Assembly (NCBI GenBank): GCA_028869255.1
Contig: CP110972.1
Location: forward strand, 4,407,001 to 4,471,000
Origin: Pseudomonas poae
GTDB lineage: Bacteria; Pseudomonadota; Gammaproteobacteria; Pseudomonadales; Pseudomonadaceae
DNA length: 64,000 nt
Reading direction: 5' to 3'
In this document: positions 30,778 through 39,083 of the stretch, piece after piece
Layout of the letters: each line of letters begins with the position of its first letter
Position numbering within the stretch: position 1 is the first letter of the stretch
Position numbers and translations under genes: made by a program
The notes under the pieces: model-generated
What the model saw: the letters and a program-made list of their open reading frames with translations, nothing else
What the model was told of the DNA's origin: nothing
The model's database searches: none

Positions 30778-33282
30778 ATGACCCGCTCCCCGTTCCGCCG
30801 TCTGGTGTTTGGCACCTTGCGCCGACTGTTGTACCTCTGGGTTCGCTCGGAGACGATCAACCAGTCGTCCCTCACCCTTAACCTGGACCGCAGCCGGCCG
30901 GTGTTCTACGTCCTGCAATCGCCCTCCCTCACCGAATTGGCCGTGGTCGATGCCGAGTGCACCAAGGCCGGCCTGCCGCGCCCGGTGCTGCCGGTATCGG
31001 TGGGCCGGCTGATGGAACCGGCGGCGTTCTTCTACCTCACGCCCGAGCCGGACTGGCTCGGCCGCCAGGACAAGCGCGGCGCACCGCCGACACTGACCCG
31101 TCTGGTCGATACCCTGACCGAGCACGCCGAAGAGAATGCACAAATCATTCCCGTCAGCGTGTTCTGGGGGCAGTCGCCCGAGAGCGAGTCCAGCCCGTGG
31201 AAGCTGCTGTTTGCCGACAGCTGGGCGGTCACCGGGCGTCTGCGTCGGTTGCTGAGCATCCTGATCCTGGGTCGCAAGACCCGCGTGCAATTCTCCGCGC
31301 CAATCAACCTGCGTGAATTGATCGAGCACAATAAAGGTCACGAACGCACCGTGCGCATGGCCCAACGCATCTTGCGTGTGCACTTTCGTAACCTGAAGAC
31401 GGCGGTGATCGGCCCCGATTTGTCCCACCGCCGTAACCTGGTGAAGGGCCTGGTCAACATGCCGCTGGTGCGCCAGGCCATCCTGGATGAGGCCGAGCGC
31501 GAAAAAATCACCCCGGAAAAAGCCAAGGCCCAGGCCCTGCGCTACGGCAACGAGATCGCCTCAGACTACACCTACACCGCAATCCGTTTCCTGGAAGTGG
31601 TGCTGAGCTGGTTCTGGAACAAGATCTACGACGGCATCAAGGTCAATAACATCGAAGGTGTGCAAAAGGTTGCCCAGGGCTACGAGGTGATCTATGTGCC
31701 GTGCCACCGCAGCCATATCGACTACCTGCTGCTCTCGTACCTGCTGTTCAAAAATGGCCTGACCCCGCCGCATATCGCCGCCGGGATCAACCTGAACATG
31801 CCGGTGATCGGCAGCCTGCTGCGCCGTGGCGGTGCGTTTTTCATGCGCCGCACCTTCAAGGGCAACCCGCTGTATACCTCGGTGTTCAATGAATACCTGC
31901 ACACGCTGTTCACCAAGGGCTTCCCGGTGGAGTACTTCGTGGAGGGCGGGCGCTCGCGTACCGGGCGCATGCTGCAACCGAAAACCGGGATGCTGGCGAT
32001 CACCCTGCGCAGTTTCTTGCGCTCTTCGCGCATGCCGATCGTGTTTGTGCCGGTGTACATCGGCTACGAACGTGTGCTGGAAGGCCGCACCTACCTGGGC
32101 GAGCTGCGGGGTGCGAGCAAGAAGAAAGAGTCGATCTTCGATATTTTCAAAGTGGTCGGCGCGCTCAAGCAGCGCTTTGGCCAGGTCGCGGTCAACTTCG
32201 GCGAGCCGATCAAACTGGCGGAATTCCTCGACGCCGAACAACCGGATTGGCGCAATCAGGAGCTGGGCCCGAACTACAAGCCGGCCTGGCTCAACGAAAC
32301 CACCAACCGCCTCGGCGAACAGGTGGCGCGCCACTTGAACGAGGCCGCTGCGGTCAACCCGGTAAACCTTGTGGCCCTGGCGCTGTTGTCCACCACCCGC
32401 CTGGCCCTGGATGAACAGGCCATGGCCCGCCAGCTGGACCTGTACCTGGCGCTGCTGCGTCGCGTGCCGTACTCGCCGCACACCACCTTGCCGGAAGGTG
32501 ATGGCCTGGCGTTGATCAAGCACGTCAAGGATATGGACCTGCTGTCGGAGCAAAGCGACGCCCTGGGCAAGATCGTGTACCTGGGCGAGCAAAACGCGGT
32601 GCTGATGACCTACTACCGCAACAACGTGCTGCACATTTTCGCCCTGCCCGCGCTGCTCGCGAGCTTCTTCCAGAGCAGCTCGCGCATGAGCCGCGAGCAG
32701 ATCCTGCGCTACACCCACGCGCTGTACCCGTACCTGCAATCGGAGCTGTTTATCCGCTGGTCGCTGGAGGAGCTGGACACGGTGGTCGACCAATGGCTCG
32801 AGGCGTTTGTCGAACAGGGCCTGCTGCGCTTCGAGAACAACGTGTACCTGCGCCCGGCCCCGAGTTCGCGGCACTTTGTGCTGCTGACGCTGCTGTCCAA
32901 GAGCATCGCCCAGACGCTGCAACGCTTCTATATGGCGATCTCGCTGCTGCTCAACAGCGGCCAGAACAGCATCAGCGCCGAAGAACTGGAAGACCTGTGC
33001 ACGATCATGGCCCAGCGCCTGTCGATCCTGCATGGCCTCAATGCGCCGGAATTCTTCGATAAGAGCCTTTTCCGACATTTTATCCAGACCTTACTGGAGC
33101 AAGATGTGCTGCGCCGCGATGAAGCCGGCAAGTTGAGCTACCACGACCTGCTCGGCGAGCTGGCCGAAGGCGCGGCCAAGCGCGTGTTGCCGGCCGAAAT
33201 TCGCCTGTCGATCCGCCAGGTGGCGTTGCACCGGGTGGACGGTGCCGCCGAGGCGTCGGTTGACCCCGAAGAAAGCCGCTAG
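30778..33282 (+). CDS. plsB: Glycerol-3-phosphate 1-O-acyltransferase
   Basis: PlsB acylates the sn-1 position of glycerol 3-phosphate, starting phospholipid synthesis. The 834-residue membrane-associated enzyme has the acyltransferase motifs [10 protein letters not shown] (catalytic HxxxxD), [10 protein letters not shown] and [11 protein letters not shown], and a long C-terminal region typical of the PlsB type. CdsA, encoded earlier in the window, uses the downstream product. Confidence 0.95.
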   Translation: MTRSPFRRLVFGTLRRLLYLWVRSETINQSSLTLNLDRSRPVFYVLQSPSLTELAVVDAECTKAGLPRPVLPVSVGRLMEPAAFFYLTPEPDWLGRQDKRGAPPTLTRLVDTLTEHAEENAQIIPVSVFWGQSPESESSPWKLLFADSWAVTGRLRRLLSILILGRKTRVQFSAPINLRELIEHNKGHERTVRMAQRILRVHFRNLKTAVIGPDLSHRRNLVKGLVNMPLVRQAILDEAEREKITPEKAKAQALRYGNEIASDYTYTAIRFLEVVLSWFWNKIYDGIKVNNIEGVQKVAQGYEVIYVPCHRSHIDYLLLSYLLFKNGLTPPHIAAGINLNMPVIGSLLRRGGAFFMRRTFKGNPLYTSVFNEYLHTLFTKGFPVEYFVEGGRSRTGRMLQPKTGMLAITLRSFLRSSRMPIVFVPVYIGYERVLEGRTYLGELRGASKKKESIFDIFKVVGALKQRFGQVAVNFGEPIKLAEFLDAEQPDWRNQELGPNYKPAWLNETTNRLGEQVARHLNEAAAVNPVNLVALALLSTTRLALDEQAMARQLDLYLALLRRVPYSPHTTLPEGDGLALIKHVKDMDLLSEQSDALGKIVYLGEQNAVLMTYYRNNVLHIFALPALLASFFQSSSRMSREQILRYTHALYPYLQSELFIRWSLEELDTVVDQWLEAFVEQGLLRFENNVYLRPAPSSRHFVLLTLLSKSIAQTLQRFYMAISLLLNSGQNSISAEELEDLCTIMAQRLSILHGLNAPEFFDKSLFRHFIQTLLEQDVLRRDEAGKLSYHDLLGELAEGAAKRVLPAEIRLSIRQVALHRVDGAAEASVDPEESR

Positions 33283-33333
33283 ATTGTATGAGGCGCCGGT
33301 CGGATGCCGGCGCCGTTGACGAGGAGCTGTACC

Positions 33334-33735
33334 ATGAAAAAAATCATCCTCCTGGGCCTGACCGCCCTGCTCGGAGCCTGCCAGACCATGAATCCCGCGC
33401 CCAAGGCCAGCCTCGACGGCGAAGTGTTCTACCTGCAACGCATCGCGCTGCCGCCGACTGCTACCTTGAGTGTCAGCCTGCAGGATGTGTCCCTGGCGGA
33501 CGCCCCGGCCGTGACGCTCGCCGAGCAGAAAGGCCCGGTCAAAGGCCAGGTGCCGCTGCCGTTTCATCTGAGCTACGACCCGGCCCAGGTCAAACCTGGC
33601 CACAGTTACTCGGTGAGTGCTCGCATCGAGCTGGAGGGCAAGCTACTGTTTATTACCACCGAACGGCACACTGTGCAGCTCAATGGCCAGGACCCACAGC
33701 CGATGCGCTTGCGGGTTGATGCTGTGGCTCACTGA
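33334..33735 (+). CDS. YbaY-family lipoprotein
   Basis: The 133-residue protein begins MKKIILLGLTALLGACQ, a type II signal peptide with lipobox LGAC. A beta-rich domain follows of the YbaY/YscW kind, with repeated segments such as YLQRIALPPTATLSVSLQD. An in-frame ATG ten codons upstream is ignored because it would disrupt the signal peptide. A GAGGAGC ribosome site precedes the start. The role is unknown; homologs are envelope lipoproteins. Confidence 0.85.
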   Translation: MKKIILLGLTALLGACQTMNPAPKASLDGEVFYLQRIALPPTATLSVSLQDVSLADAPAVTLAEQKGPVKGQVPLPFHLSYDPAQVKPGHSYSVSARIELEGKLLFITTERHTVQLNGQDPQPMRLRVDAVAH

Positions 33736-33789
33736 CTTTACGAACACTTAATTTACGCACATTGATTTTACAAACATAAGGAAGCGCTC

Positions 33790-34479
33790 ATGCTCCGTAA
33801 GTCTCTTCGCCTCACTGCCCTGTGTGCCGGCCTGCTGCTCGGCGCCAATGCCATGGCCCTGGACCTTGGCAGCCTGTCCCAGGGCGACGCCAGCGGCGGC
33901 CTCAAGGACGCACTGACCCAAGGCGCACAGATCGCCGTGAAGCAACTGGGCGTACCCGGTGGTTTCAGCAACAACCCCGAAGTGAAGATCGGCCTGCCGG
34001 GCAAACTGGGCAAAGTCGCCGACAAGCTGAAGATGTTCGGCATGGGTGATCAGGTCACCCAGCTGGAAACCAGCATGAACAAAGCGGCAGAAACTGCCGT
34101 GACCCAGGCGCAACCGATCCTGGTCAATGCAGTGAAGAACATGAGTGTGACCGACGCCAAGGGCATCCTCGCCGGTGGTCAGGATTCGGCGACGCAATAC
34201 CTGAACAAGAGCAGTCGCGAAGAGATCCGTGCCAAGTTCCTGCCGATCGTCAAGGCTGCCACCGACAAGGTCGGGGTGGCCCAACAGTACAACGCCCTCG
34301 CCGGCAAGGCTGCGGCTTTTGGCGCGGTGGATGCCAAGAGCGCCAACGTGGAAAACTACGTGACCGAGCAAGCGCTGGACGGCTTGTTCAAGATGATTGC
34401 GCAGCAGGAAGAAACCATTCGTAAAAATCCGGCGGCGGCTGCCACGAGCCTGGCGAAGAAGGTGTTTGGGGCGCTGTAA
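33790..34479 (+). CDS. DUF4197 periplasmic protein
   Basis: The 229-residue product has a signal peptide ending AMA. A helical DUF4197 domain follows, with the recurring segments GLKDALTQGAQIAVKQLG near its start and TEQALDGLF near its end. It lies 54 bp after the YbaY-like gene on the same strand. Function unknown. Confidence 0.85.
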   Translation: MLRKSLRLTALCAGLLLGANAMALDLGSLSQGDASGGLKDALTQGAQIAVKQLGVPGGFSNNPEVKIGLPGKLGKVADKLKMFGMGDQVTQLETSMNKAAETAVTQAQPILVNAVKNMSVTDAKGILAGGQDSATQYLNKSSREEIRAKFLPIVKAATDKVGVAQQYNALAGKAAAFGAVDAKSANVENYVTEQALDGLFKMIAQQEETIRKNPAAAATSLAKKVFGAL

Positions 34480-34547
34480 ACCCTCCAACCAGTGCGCCAG
34501 AATCCCTGTCACGGACTTTGGCGCACCGGCATTACGCTAGCGTATTA

Positions 34548-34802
34548 TCAACCCAGCGGAAACAGTGAGCGCAGCGGTCTGTCGGACAACGGGTACTGAC
34601 ACACCGGGTAAGGGTGCGAGTGGCCTTGGCTCGGCCTTTCAGGCAGCGAGTGGCCGGAACCAAACGGGGATGAATAAGAAAGGTGTGAGCCTGTACGCGC
34701 ATAAGACTCAAACGGGTCAGGCCTTTGAACGGGTAATTTGCTACCCAGCAACGACCCCAGCAACGCACCTTTGAAAGCAGCAATGGCATCAAAAATAGAC
34801 AT
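34548..34802 (-). CDS. Small hypothetical protein at the distal end of the halogenase operon
   Basis: An 84-residue frame begins MSIFDAIAAFKGALLGSLLG with GGAG six bases before the ATG. A hydrophobic, glycine-containing N-terminal helix is followed by a Ser/Pro/His-rich tail. It lies 144 bp after the last LysE-type gene on the same strand. I recognise no family, and the ribosome site is the main support; the frame could be spurious. Confidence 0.42.
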   Translation of the reverse strand: MSIFDAIAAFKGALLGSLLGSKLPVQRPDPFESYARTGSHLSYSSPFGSGHSLPERPSQGHSHPYPVCQYPLSDRPLRSLFPLG

Positions 34803-34946
34803 GTGACACTCCATAAACTCAGTGAAATAGCGCCGACCGTCATCTGACAAGGTCGAACGCTGCGCCTGTCCATCAGGCAATTCTGAGTGGAGTAAAAAAT
34901 ACGAACGTTCCATACACCCCGCTGCCGGGTTGCATCAGCATGTAAA

Positions 34947-35540
34947 TCAATGAATCACCGACTCAGCCAGTCGCCCCATCATGATCGTCGCGAAACAGCA
35001 GATGGCCACGGAGGTTACCCGGTTGATCTTCAAGGGCGTGAGCCACGCCTTCTGAATGCCTTCGAAGCGACTGCCCAGCACAATCCATGCAGCCCCCACC
35101 GGTATCACCACCAATGCGAGGGTGGCCATGAAACCGGCATAGCCTTGCAGCGAAGCAAACGCGTTGATCGGTGCGATAAAAGAAACGATCAGCAGGCCCT
35201 TGGGGTTCATCACGGTGAGCCAGAAAAAATACAGGCCGCTGAAACGGTCCCGGCCCGCATCGACGGCGCTGTTCTTGCGTAACCACAGCGTGTAGGAAAG
35301 TTTGAGCAGGTAGCAGACCGCAGCCAACTGCGTGGCTTTTACGGCCCACGGTGACCAGGCGGACAGATAGAACAACGCCACCCCCCAAAGGGTGACCTGA
35401 AGCAGGTAAGCCAGGCATTCGATAAACGCCATACGCCATGAGGCTGCAAACCCGAATAACACGCCTGCGCGCATTAACAGTGTATTCGTCGGCCCGGGCA
35501 CGACCAGTAGCAATACCAGTGCAGAAACCGTCCCAAACAT
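34947..35540 (-). CDS. LysE/RhtB-family amino-acid exporter (first of two)
   Basis: A 197-residue membrane protein with about six helices and the family motif VPGPTNTLLM near the N-terminus, plus a MNPKG turn in the middle. LysE-type carriers export lysine, arginine, homoserine or threonine analogues by proton exchange. It follows a second LysE-type gene by about 50 bp in the same leftward operon as the halogenase, which suggests it exports the pathway product. Confidence 0.88.
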   Translation of the reverse strand: MFGTVSALVLLLVVPGPTNTLLMRAGVLFGFAASWRMAFIECLAYLLQVTLWGVALFYLSAWSPWAVKATQLAAVCYLLKLSYTLWLRKNSAVDAGRDRFSGLYFFWLTVMNPKGLLIVSFIAPINAFASLQGYAGFMATLALVVIPVGAAWIVLGSRFEGIQKAWLTPLKINRVTSVAICCFATIMMGRLAESVIH

Positions 35541-35592
35541 AAAGATTATCCTCGACCGGAAATGATCAATGGGCTTTCCACCGATAGTGCTA

Positions 35593-36207
35593 TTACGCCA
35601 GCGTGAATGACCACGCGACCGTCGCCACCATCAAAATCGCGAAGCTTACGTTAAGTCGCCGACTCCAAGCGGGGTGGATAAACAATTTGCGCATCCTGCT
35701 GCCCGCGAACAACCACAAAAAATCGAAGACCACACACACCAGGAGGCAGATCAACGCTTTAGCACTCTGCTCCCAGGCGGGCGCCGTGCCCAAGGTGAAA
35801 CTGCCCAGCAACGCCGCAAACGCCGCATAGGCCTTGATGTTCGCGACGCCCAATACAAACCCGGCGCCCCAGCCCGGCGTGATCACAGACAGTTCGTCCT
35901 TGATCGGCGGCGCGGTGCCGATGCGATAGGCCAGCCAAAAAATATAAACAATGGAGATGACCGTCAGTGCCGCCGCCAGCATCGGAAAGCTGTGCAGGAC
36001 CACATACAGCCCTGTAGCAACCAAGGCCATGGCAATCGTCAGGCCCAGTGTGATCCCGATAAAAAACTGAACCGAGCGCTGCATGCCATAAGCCGCACCG
36101 CTCGCCGCCAGCGCCAGGGTTGCGGGGCCTGGGCTGGCGAGCAAGGCGATCGCGGCGACGGTAAACGTGAGCGTCGCCTGGTACACGGATAGCAGGGCGT
36201 CGGGCAT
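35593..36207 (-). CDS. LysE/RhtB-family amino-acid exporter (second of two)
   Basis: A 204-residue protein with about six membrane helices and the motif LASPGPATLALAASGAAYG. It is clearly divergent from its neighbour at 34947, so the two may form a pair with different substrates or a two-component exporter. It starts about 30 bp after the SHMT-like gene, indicating cotranscription. A CTCC-rich region (AGGAGG on the coding strand) precedes the ATG. Confidence 0.88.
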   Translation of the reverse strand: MPDALLSVYQATLTFTVAAIALLASPGPATLALAASGAAYGMQRSVQFFIGITLGLTIAMALVATGLYVVLHSFPMLAAALTVISIVYIFWLAYRIGTAPPIKDELSVITPGWGAGFVLGVANIKAYAAFAALLGSFTLGTAPAWEQSAKALICLLVCVVFDFLWLFAGSRMRKLFIHPAWSRRLNVSFAILMVATVAWSFTLA

Positions 36208-36240
36208 ACAAGCCTCCTCTAGGGTCGGGTTCGTCGCGGC

Positions 36241-37557
36241 TTAAACGGGCAGCCCATGTTCGTGGCAGTAATAGACGGTTCGATAGTTCTTCATAAAATC
36301 AATCACGCCATTGGCGATGCCCATCGGGTCCTCTTTGTGCAGCAGTACCTTGGCGATCTGCTCGGCGATCCAGGCCATTTCCGGCTCTTTCATACCCAGG
36401 CGCGTGACCTCGACGGTGCCGAGCCGAATACCGGTTTCCCGGTAGGGGTCGGTATCCCAGGGCAGCGGCATTTCATTGCTGATGATGTTGGCCGCCTCCA
36501 GCAACTGCACCGCTTCGCGGCCACTGGCGAAAGGCTTTGAATCAATCACGATCTGATGGGTTCGGGTGTAGCCCTGCTCCCGGTAGAAGGCCGTCACGCC
36601 CCTGTGGTCCAGATGCATGGCCAGTGCCTGTGCGTTGGTCACGACCTGCTTCATATAGGTCGGCCCGTATTCGAGCAACTCGGTCGCCGCCACCGCGAGC
36701 GCCGCCACGCGGTTGATCTGATGGCTGCCGGTCAGCGTGGGGAAAATGGCCTCATGCAGCGGCGCGGTCAATGTTGCATCGTTCCAGGCGATCAGTCCGC
36801 CCTGGGGGCCACTGAAGGTTTTTCCGGAAGAACCGGTCATGAGGTCAGCCCCCTCTGCCAGCGGGTCCTGAAACAATCCGGCGCTGATCAAGCCCATTTG
36901 GTGGGCCGCATCGAAATAGACCTTTCCACCCCAGGGCGAGACGATGCCTTTGATATCGGCCACCGGCAGCGGGAACAAGGTCAAGGTCATGCCTAACCCG
37001 ATCACGGCCGGCTTGAGGGTCTGGGCGATTTCGCTGAAATGCGTAAGGTCGATGTCTGCGGTTTTGTGCACAAAGGGAATGTCCCAGACCTTGAGCCCAC
37101 GCACACCGGGCGGCCCATTGGTGCGGTTGCTGGTATCCCCGCCCCTGATCACCGGCACGGTCATTACGTTGTCCTCGGGGCGGGCCAACGCGGTGTACGC
37201 CGCGAGTACAGCTGCCATACCGCCCATCAACCGATGGTCGGCGTGCCGGGCGCGCAACGTGGTCTTCAACAGCTCCACGCAGAGCGATTCCAGCTCGTCG
37301 ATGTTCTTCATACCGGAAAAAAAACGGTTATCACGTCCGATATGCCCACCCGATGCACGCGTGCCGACTTCACTGGCGAGCAATGCGCGCACCGCCGGGC
37401 TGGTCGGGGACTCGGCCGCCACGAGATTGATGCACTGCTGCCCGCGCCACTGTTCATTTCGAACGACCGCCGCCCTGACCAGATCGGCCATGGCCGCGTG
37501 CGATTGCGCCTGTTCCAGTAAGGCACTGGCGCGCTGGAGACATTCAATGTCATGCAT
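36241..37557 (-). CDS. SHMT-like PLP enzyme, possible threonine transaldolase
   Basis: The 438-residue fold-type I PLP protein is related to serine hydroxymethyltransferase but is not the housekeeping GlyA. It keeps NLVAAESPTSPAVR (E49), DAAH (D216, H219) and the Schiff-base lysine K246. However, it reads SSGKTFSGPQGG where GlyA has THKTLRGPRGG, and the YAEGYPGKRYYGG segment is replaced by RASGGHIGRDNRFFSG. The GPQGG form recalls fluorothreonine and L-threonine transaldolases. The start is chosen at the ATG six bases after GGAGG. It lies between the halogenase gene (34 bp upstream) and the exporter genes. Likely role: aldol, retro-aldol or elimination chemistry on an unusual amino acid. The exact reaction is inferred. 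Confidence 0.8.
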   Translation of the reverse strand: MHDIECLQRASALLEQAQSHAAMADLVRAAVVRNEQWRGQQCINLVAAESPTSPAVRALLASEVGTRASGGHIGRDNRFFSGMKNIDELESLCVELLKTTLRARHADHRLMGGMAAVLAAYTALARPEDNVMTVPVIRGGDTSNRTNGPPGVRGLKVWDIPFVHKTADIDLTHFSEIAQTLKPAVIGLGMTLTLFPLPVADIKGIVSPWGGKVYFDAAHQMGLISAGLFQDPLAEGADLMTGSSGKTFSGPQGGLIAWNDATLTAPLHEAIFPTLTGSHQINRVAALAVAATELLEYGPTYMKQVVTNAQALAMHLDHRGVTAFYREQGYTRTHQIVIDSKPFASGREAVQLLEAANIISNEMPLPWDTDPYRETGIRLGTVEVTRLGMKEPEMAWIAEQIAKVLLHKEDPMGIANGVIDFMKNYRTVYYCHEHGLPV

Positions 37558-37590
37558 GATCATCCTCCCGTGGGTTCAGCAACACTGTGC

Positions 37591-38355
37591 CTAGGTCAGG
37601 CTTTTCGCAGCTTCGGCGTGCTGGTCTTCCCACCAACGGTCATTGCCGTGAAGGTTTCGGCTAAGGTCTTTTTCAGCCGCCCAGGTCATGTTAAGGATGA
37701 TCCGCGTGGCGTCCTCATTGAGCGGAATGGTGCGGTGCAGCGTGGTATCGGTGCGCAGGAAATAAATATCCCCGGTCTTGAAGCCGTAAGTCGCAATCGG
37801 GTTGCTGCACAGCAACTCATGGATCCTCGGGTTGGTTTTGTCCCATGAGGTATGAGGCACGCATTGCAACATCCCGCCTTTAGCGACAGGCGGCGTTTCG
37901 ATAATCCAGATCAGCGCGAAGCTGTAATCGCCCCAGTGCCAACCGTGGGTATCACCTTTGCGCTCCTGCTTGGTGATCAGGTACTCCTCGTCCTTGGAGA
38001 CGGACGCGACAATCTGCGTACCGGCGATCCGGGACAAGGTATCGAGCAATACCTCGGACTTGGAAAGTGTGTTGATCAGTGGACTGTTTTCAGCAATGAA
38101 TTCGCTACGCACCACACTCATATAGCGCGGCGTATTATCGGTGGTTGCCAGGTGCAGGTCGCGGCGTTCAAGTTGGCGTTCGATCAGGCTGTTGACTTCG
38201 GCCGTTATCGTTTCACGCAGGCCATCATCGACAATATCGCGCAACTTTATAAACCCGTTGCGGGCAAACTCATGACGCAAGTTAAACATACGTTCTTCAG
38301 GAAAGTTATTATTCTGGTAGTGCTGCAAGCGCGCCTCATCAAGTACGTAGTTCAT
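37591..38355 (-). CDS. BesD/HalB-type Fe(II)/2-oxoglutarate amino-acid halogenase
   Basis: The 254-residue protein has the double-stranded beta-helix fold with H140-W-G142 instead of HxD, and the distal His at 207. The glycine opens an iron site for chloride, the hallmark of radical halogenases. The spacing equals that of BesD as I recall it (H137, G139, H204). With a constant +3 offset, other BesD residues I recall also match: R77, E123, H137, D143, N222, T224 and W242, which hold free lysine and chloride. R218 suits 2-oxoglutarate binding. Expected reaction: chlorination of an unactivated carbon of free lysine, ornithine or a similar amino acid. It is first gene of a leftward operon, with GAGG seven bases before the ATG, divergent from an Lrp-type regulator. 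Confidence 0.85.
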   Translation of the reverse strand: MNYVLDEARLQHYQNNNFPEERMFNLRHEFARNGFIKLRDIVDDGLRETITAEVNSLIERQLERRDLHLATTDNTPRYMSVVRSEFIAENSPLINTLSKSEVLLDTLSRIAGTQIVASVSKDEEYLITKQERKGDTHGWHWGDYSFALIWIIETPPVAKGGMLQCVPHTSWDKTNPRIHELLCSNPIATYGFKTGDIYFLRTDTTLHRTIPLNEDATRIILNMTWAAEKDLSRNLHGNDRWWEDQHAEAAKSLT

Positions 38356-38520
38356 TTCAATCCCTCGATAAATAGATCAAGTTGAAAGAGCATCACAGTA
38401 CTGCGTATGACTGCAGGCAAAACAATAGGTAGGGATTTTCGAAAAAGCCATTCTTTTTTCAGGGAACTGTGGTATGTAAGATTTTCACGCTATTTCGTCA
38501 ATGTTCGTAAGGTCCATCTA
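38356..38520. promoter_or_regulatory. Divergent promoter region, halogenase operon / Lrp-type regulator
   Basis: This 165-bp A+T-rich space separates the two divergent starts and must hold both promoters. Several TATxxT-like hexamers are visible (for example TATGTAAGAT on the plus strand near 38474), but no -35/-10 pair or operator stands out. Autoregulation and operon control by the Lrp-type protein is the natural expectation. Confidence 0.55.
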
Positions 38521-38976
38521 ATGAAAAGGCTTACAAAAACCGATCACACACTTGACCCGATTGACCGCGCGTTGCTGGTTGCGCTGCACCAGAACGCCCG
38601 AGCGTCGATCCGAGCACTCGGCCGGCAGGTGGGATTGTCGGCCCCCGGCTGCAGCGAGCGCCTCAAACGCCTGGAAGTGGCAGGCGTTATCAGTGGGTTC
38701 AGTGTTGAATTAGATGCACAGGCATTGGGGTTTTCGCTACAGGCGCTGGTGCGGGTAAAACCGCTGACCGGAAAGTTTCAAGCGGTGGAACAGTTACTGT
38801 CAGAAATGGCCGAATGTGTGGTGTGCTATAAAATTACCGGAGAGGACAGTTTCGTCTGCCATCTCTATACCGACTCGGTCAGCCATCTGGACCATACACT
38901 GCAACGCATTACTCCGTTGGCCGACACCAATACATCGATCATTAAAACAGTTGATAAGAAACTACCCGCCTTCTAA
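38521..38976 (+). CDS. Lrp/AsnC-family transcriptional regulator
   Basis: The 151-residue protein has an N-terminal winged helix-turn-helix (LDPIDRALLVALHQNARASIRALGRQVGLS...) and a C-terminal RAM/AsnC ligand domain. These regulators usually sense free amino acids and often control an adjacent LysE-type exporter. I start at MKRLTKTDH, 38 codons inside the longest frame, because the HTH then sits at the usual distance. It is divergent from the halogenase operon and likely controls it in response to the substrate or product. Confidence 0.88.
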   Translation: MKRLTKTDHTLDPIDRALLVALHQNARASIRALGRQVGLSAPGCSERLKRLEVAGVISGFSVELDAQALGFSLQALVRVKPLTGKFQAVEQLLSEMAECVVCYKITGEDSFVCHLYTDSVSHLDHTLQRITPLADTNTSIIKTVDKKLPAF

Positions 38977-39083
38977 GTAAACACGTGGGAGATATTCAGG
39001 CTTTAACAGCAGTTATCGGATCTCAGGCTTTTCCCACACCCTTTAATCTTATCTGAAAGCCTTCACACCCCCCTTTCTATAAA

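Noticed and set aside
36241..37557. Calling this gene glyA
   Set aside because: The PLP-lysine loop and the folate/substrate region differ strongly from housekeeping SHMT, and the context is specialised.
37591..38355. Reading the oxygenase as a phytanoyl-CoA-type hydroxylase
   Set aside because: It has HWG rather than HxD at the first iron-ligand motif, and matches BesD residue spacing.
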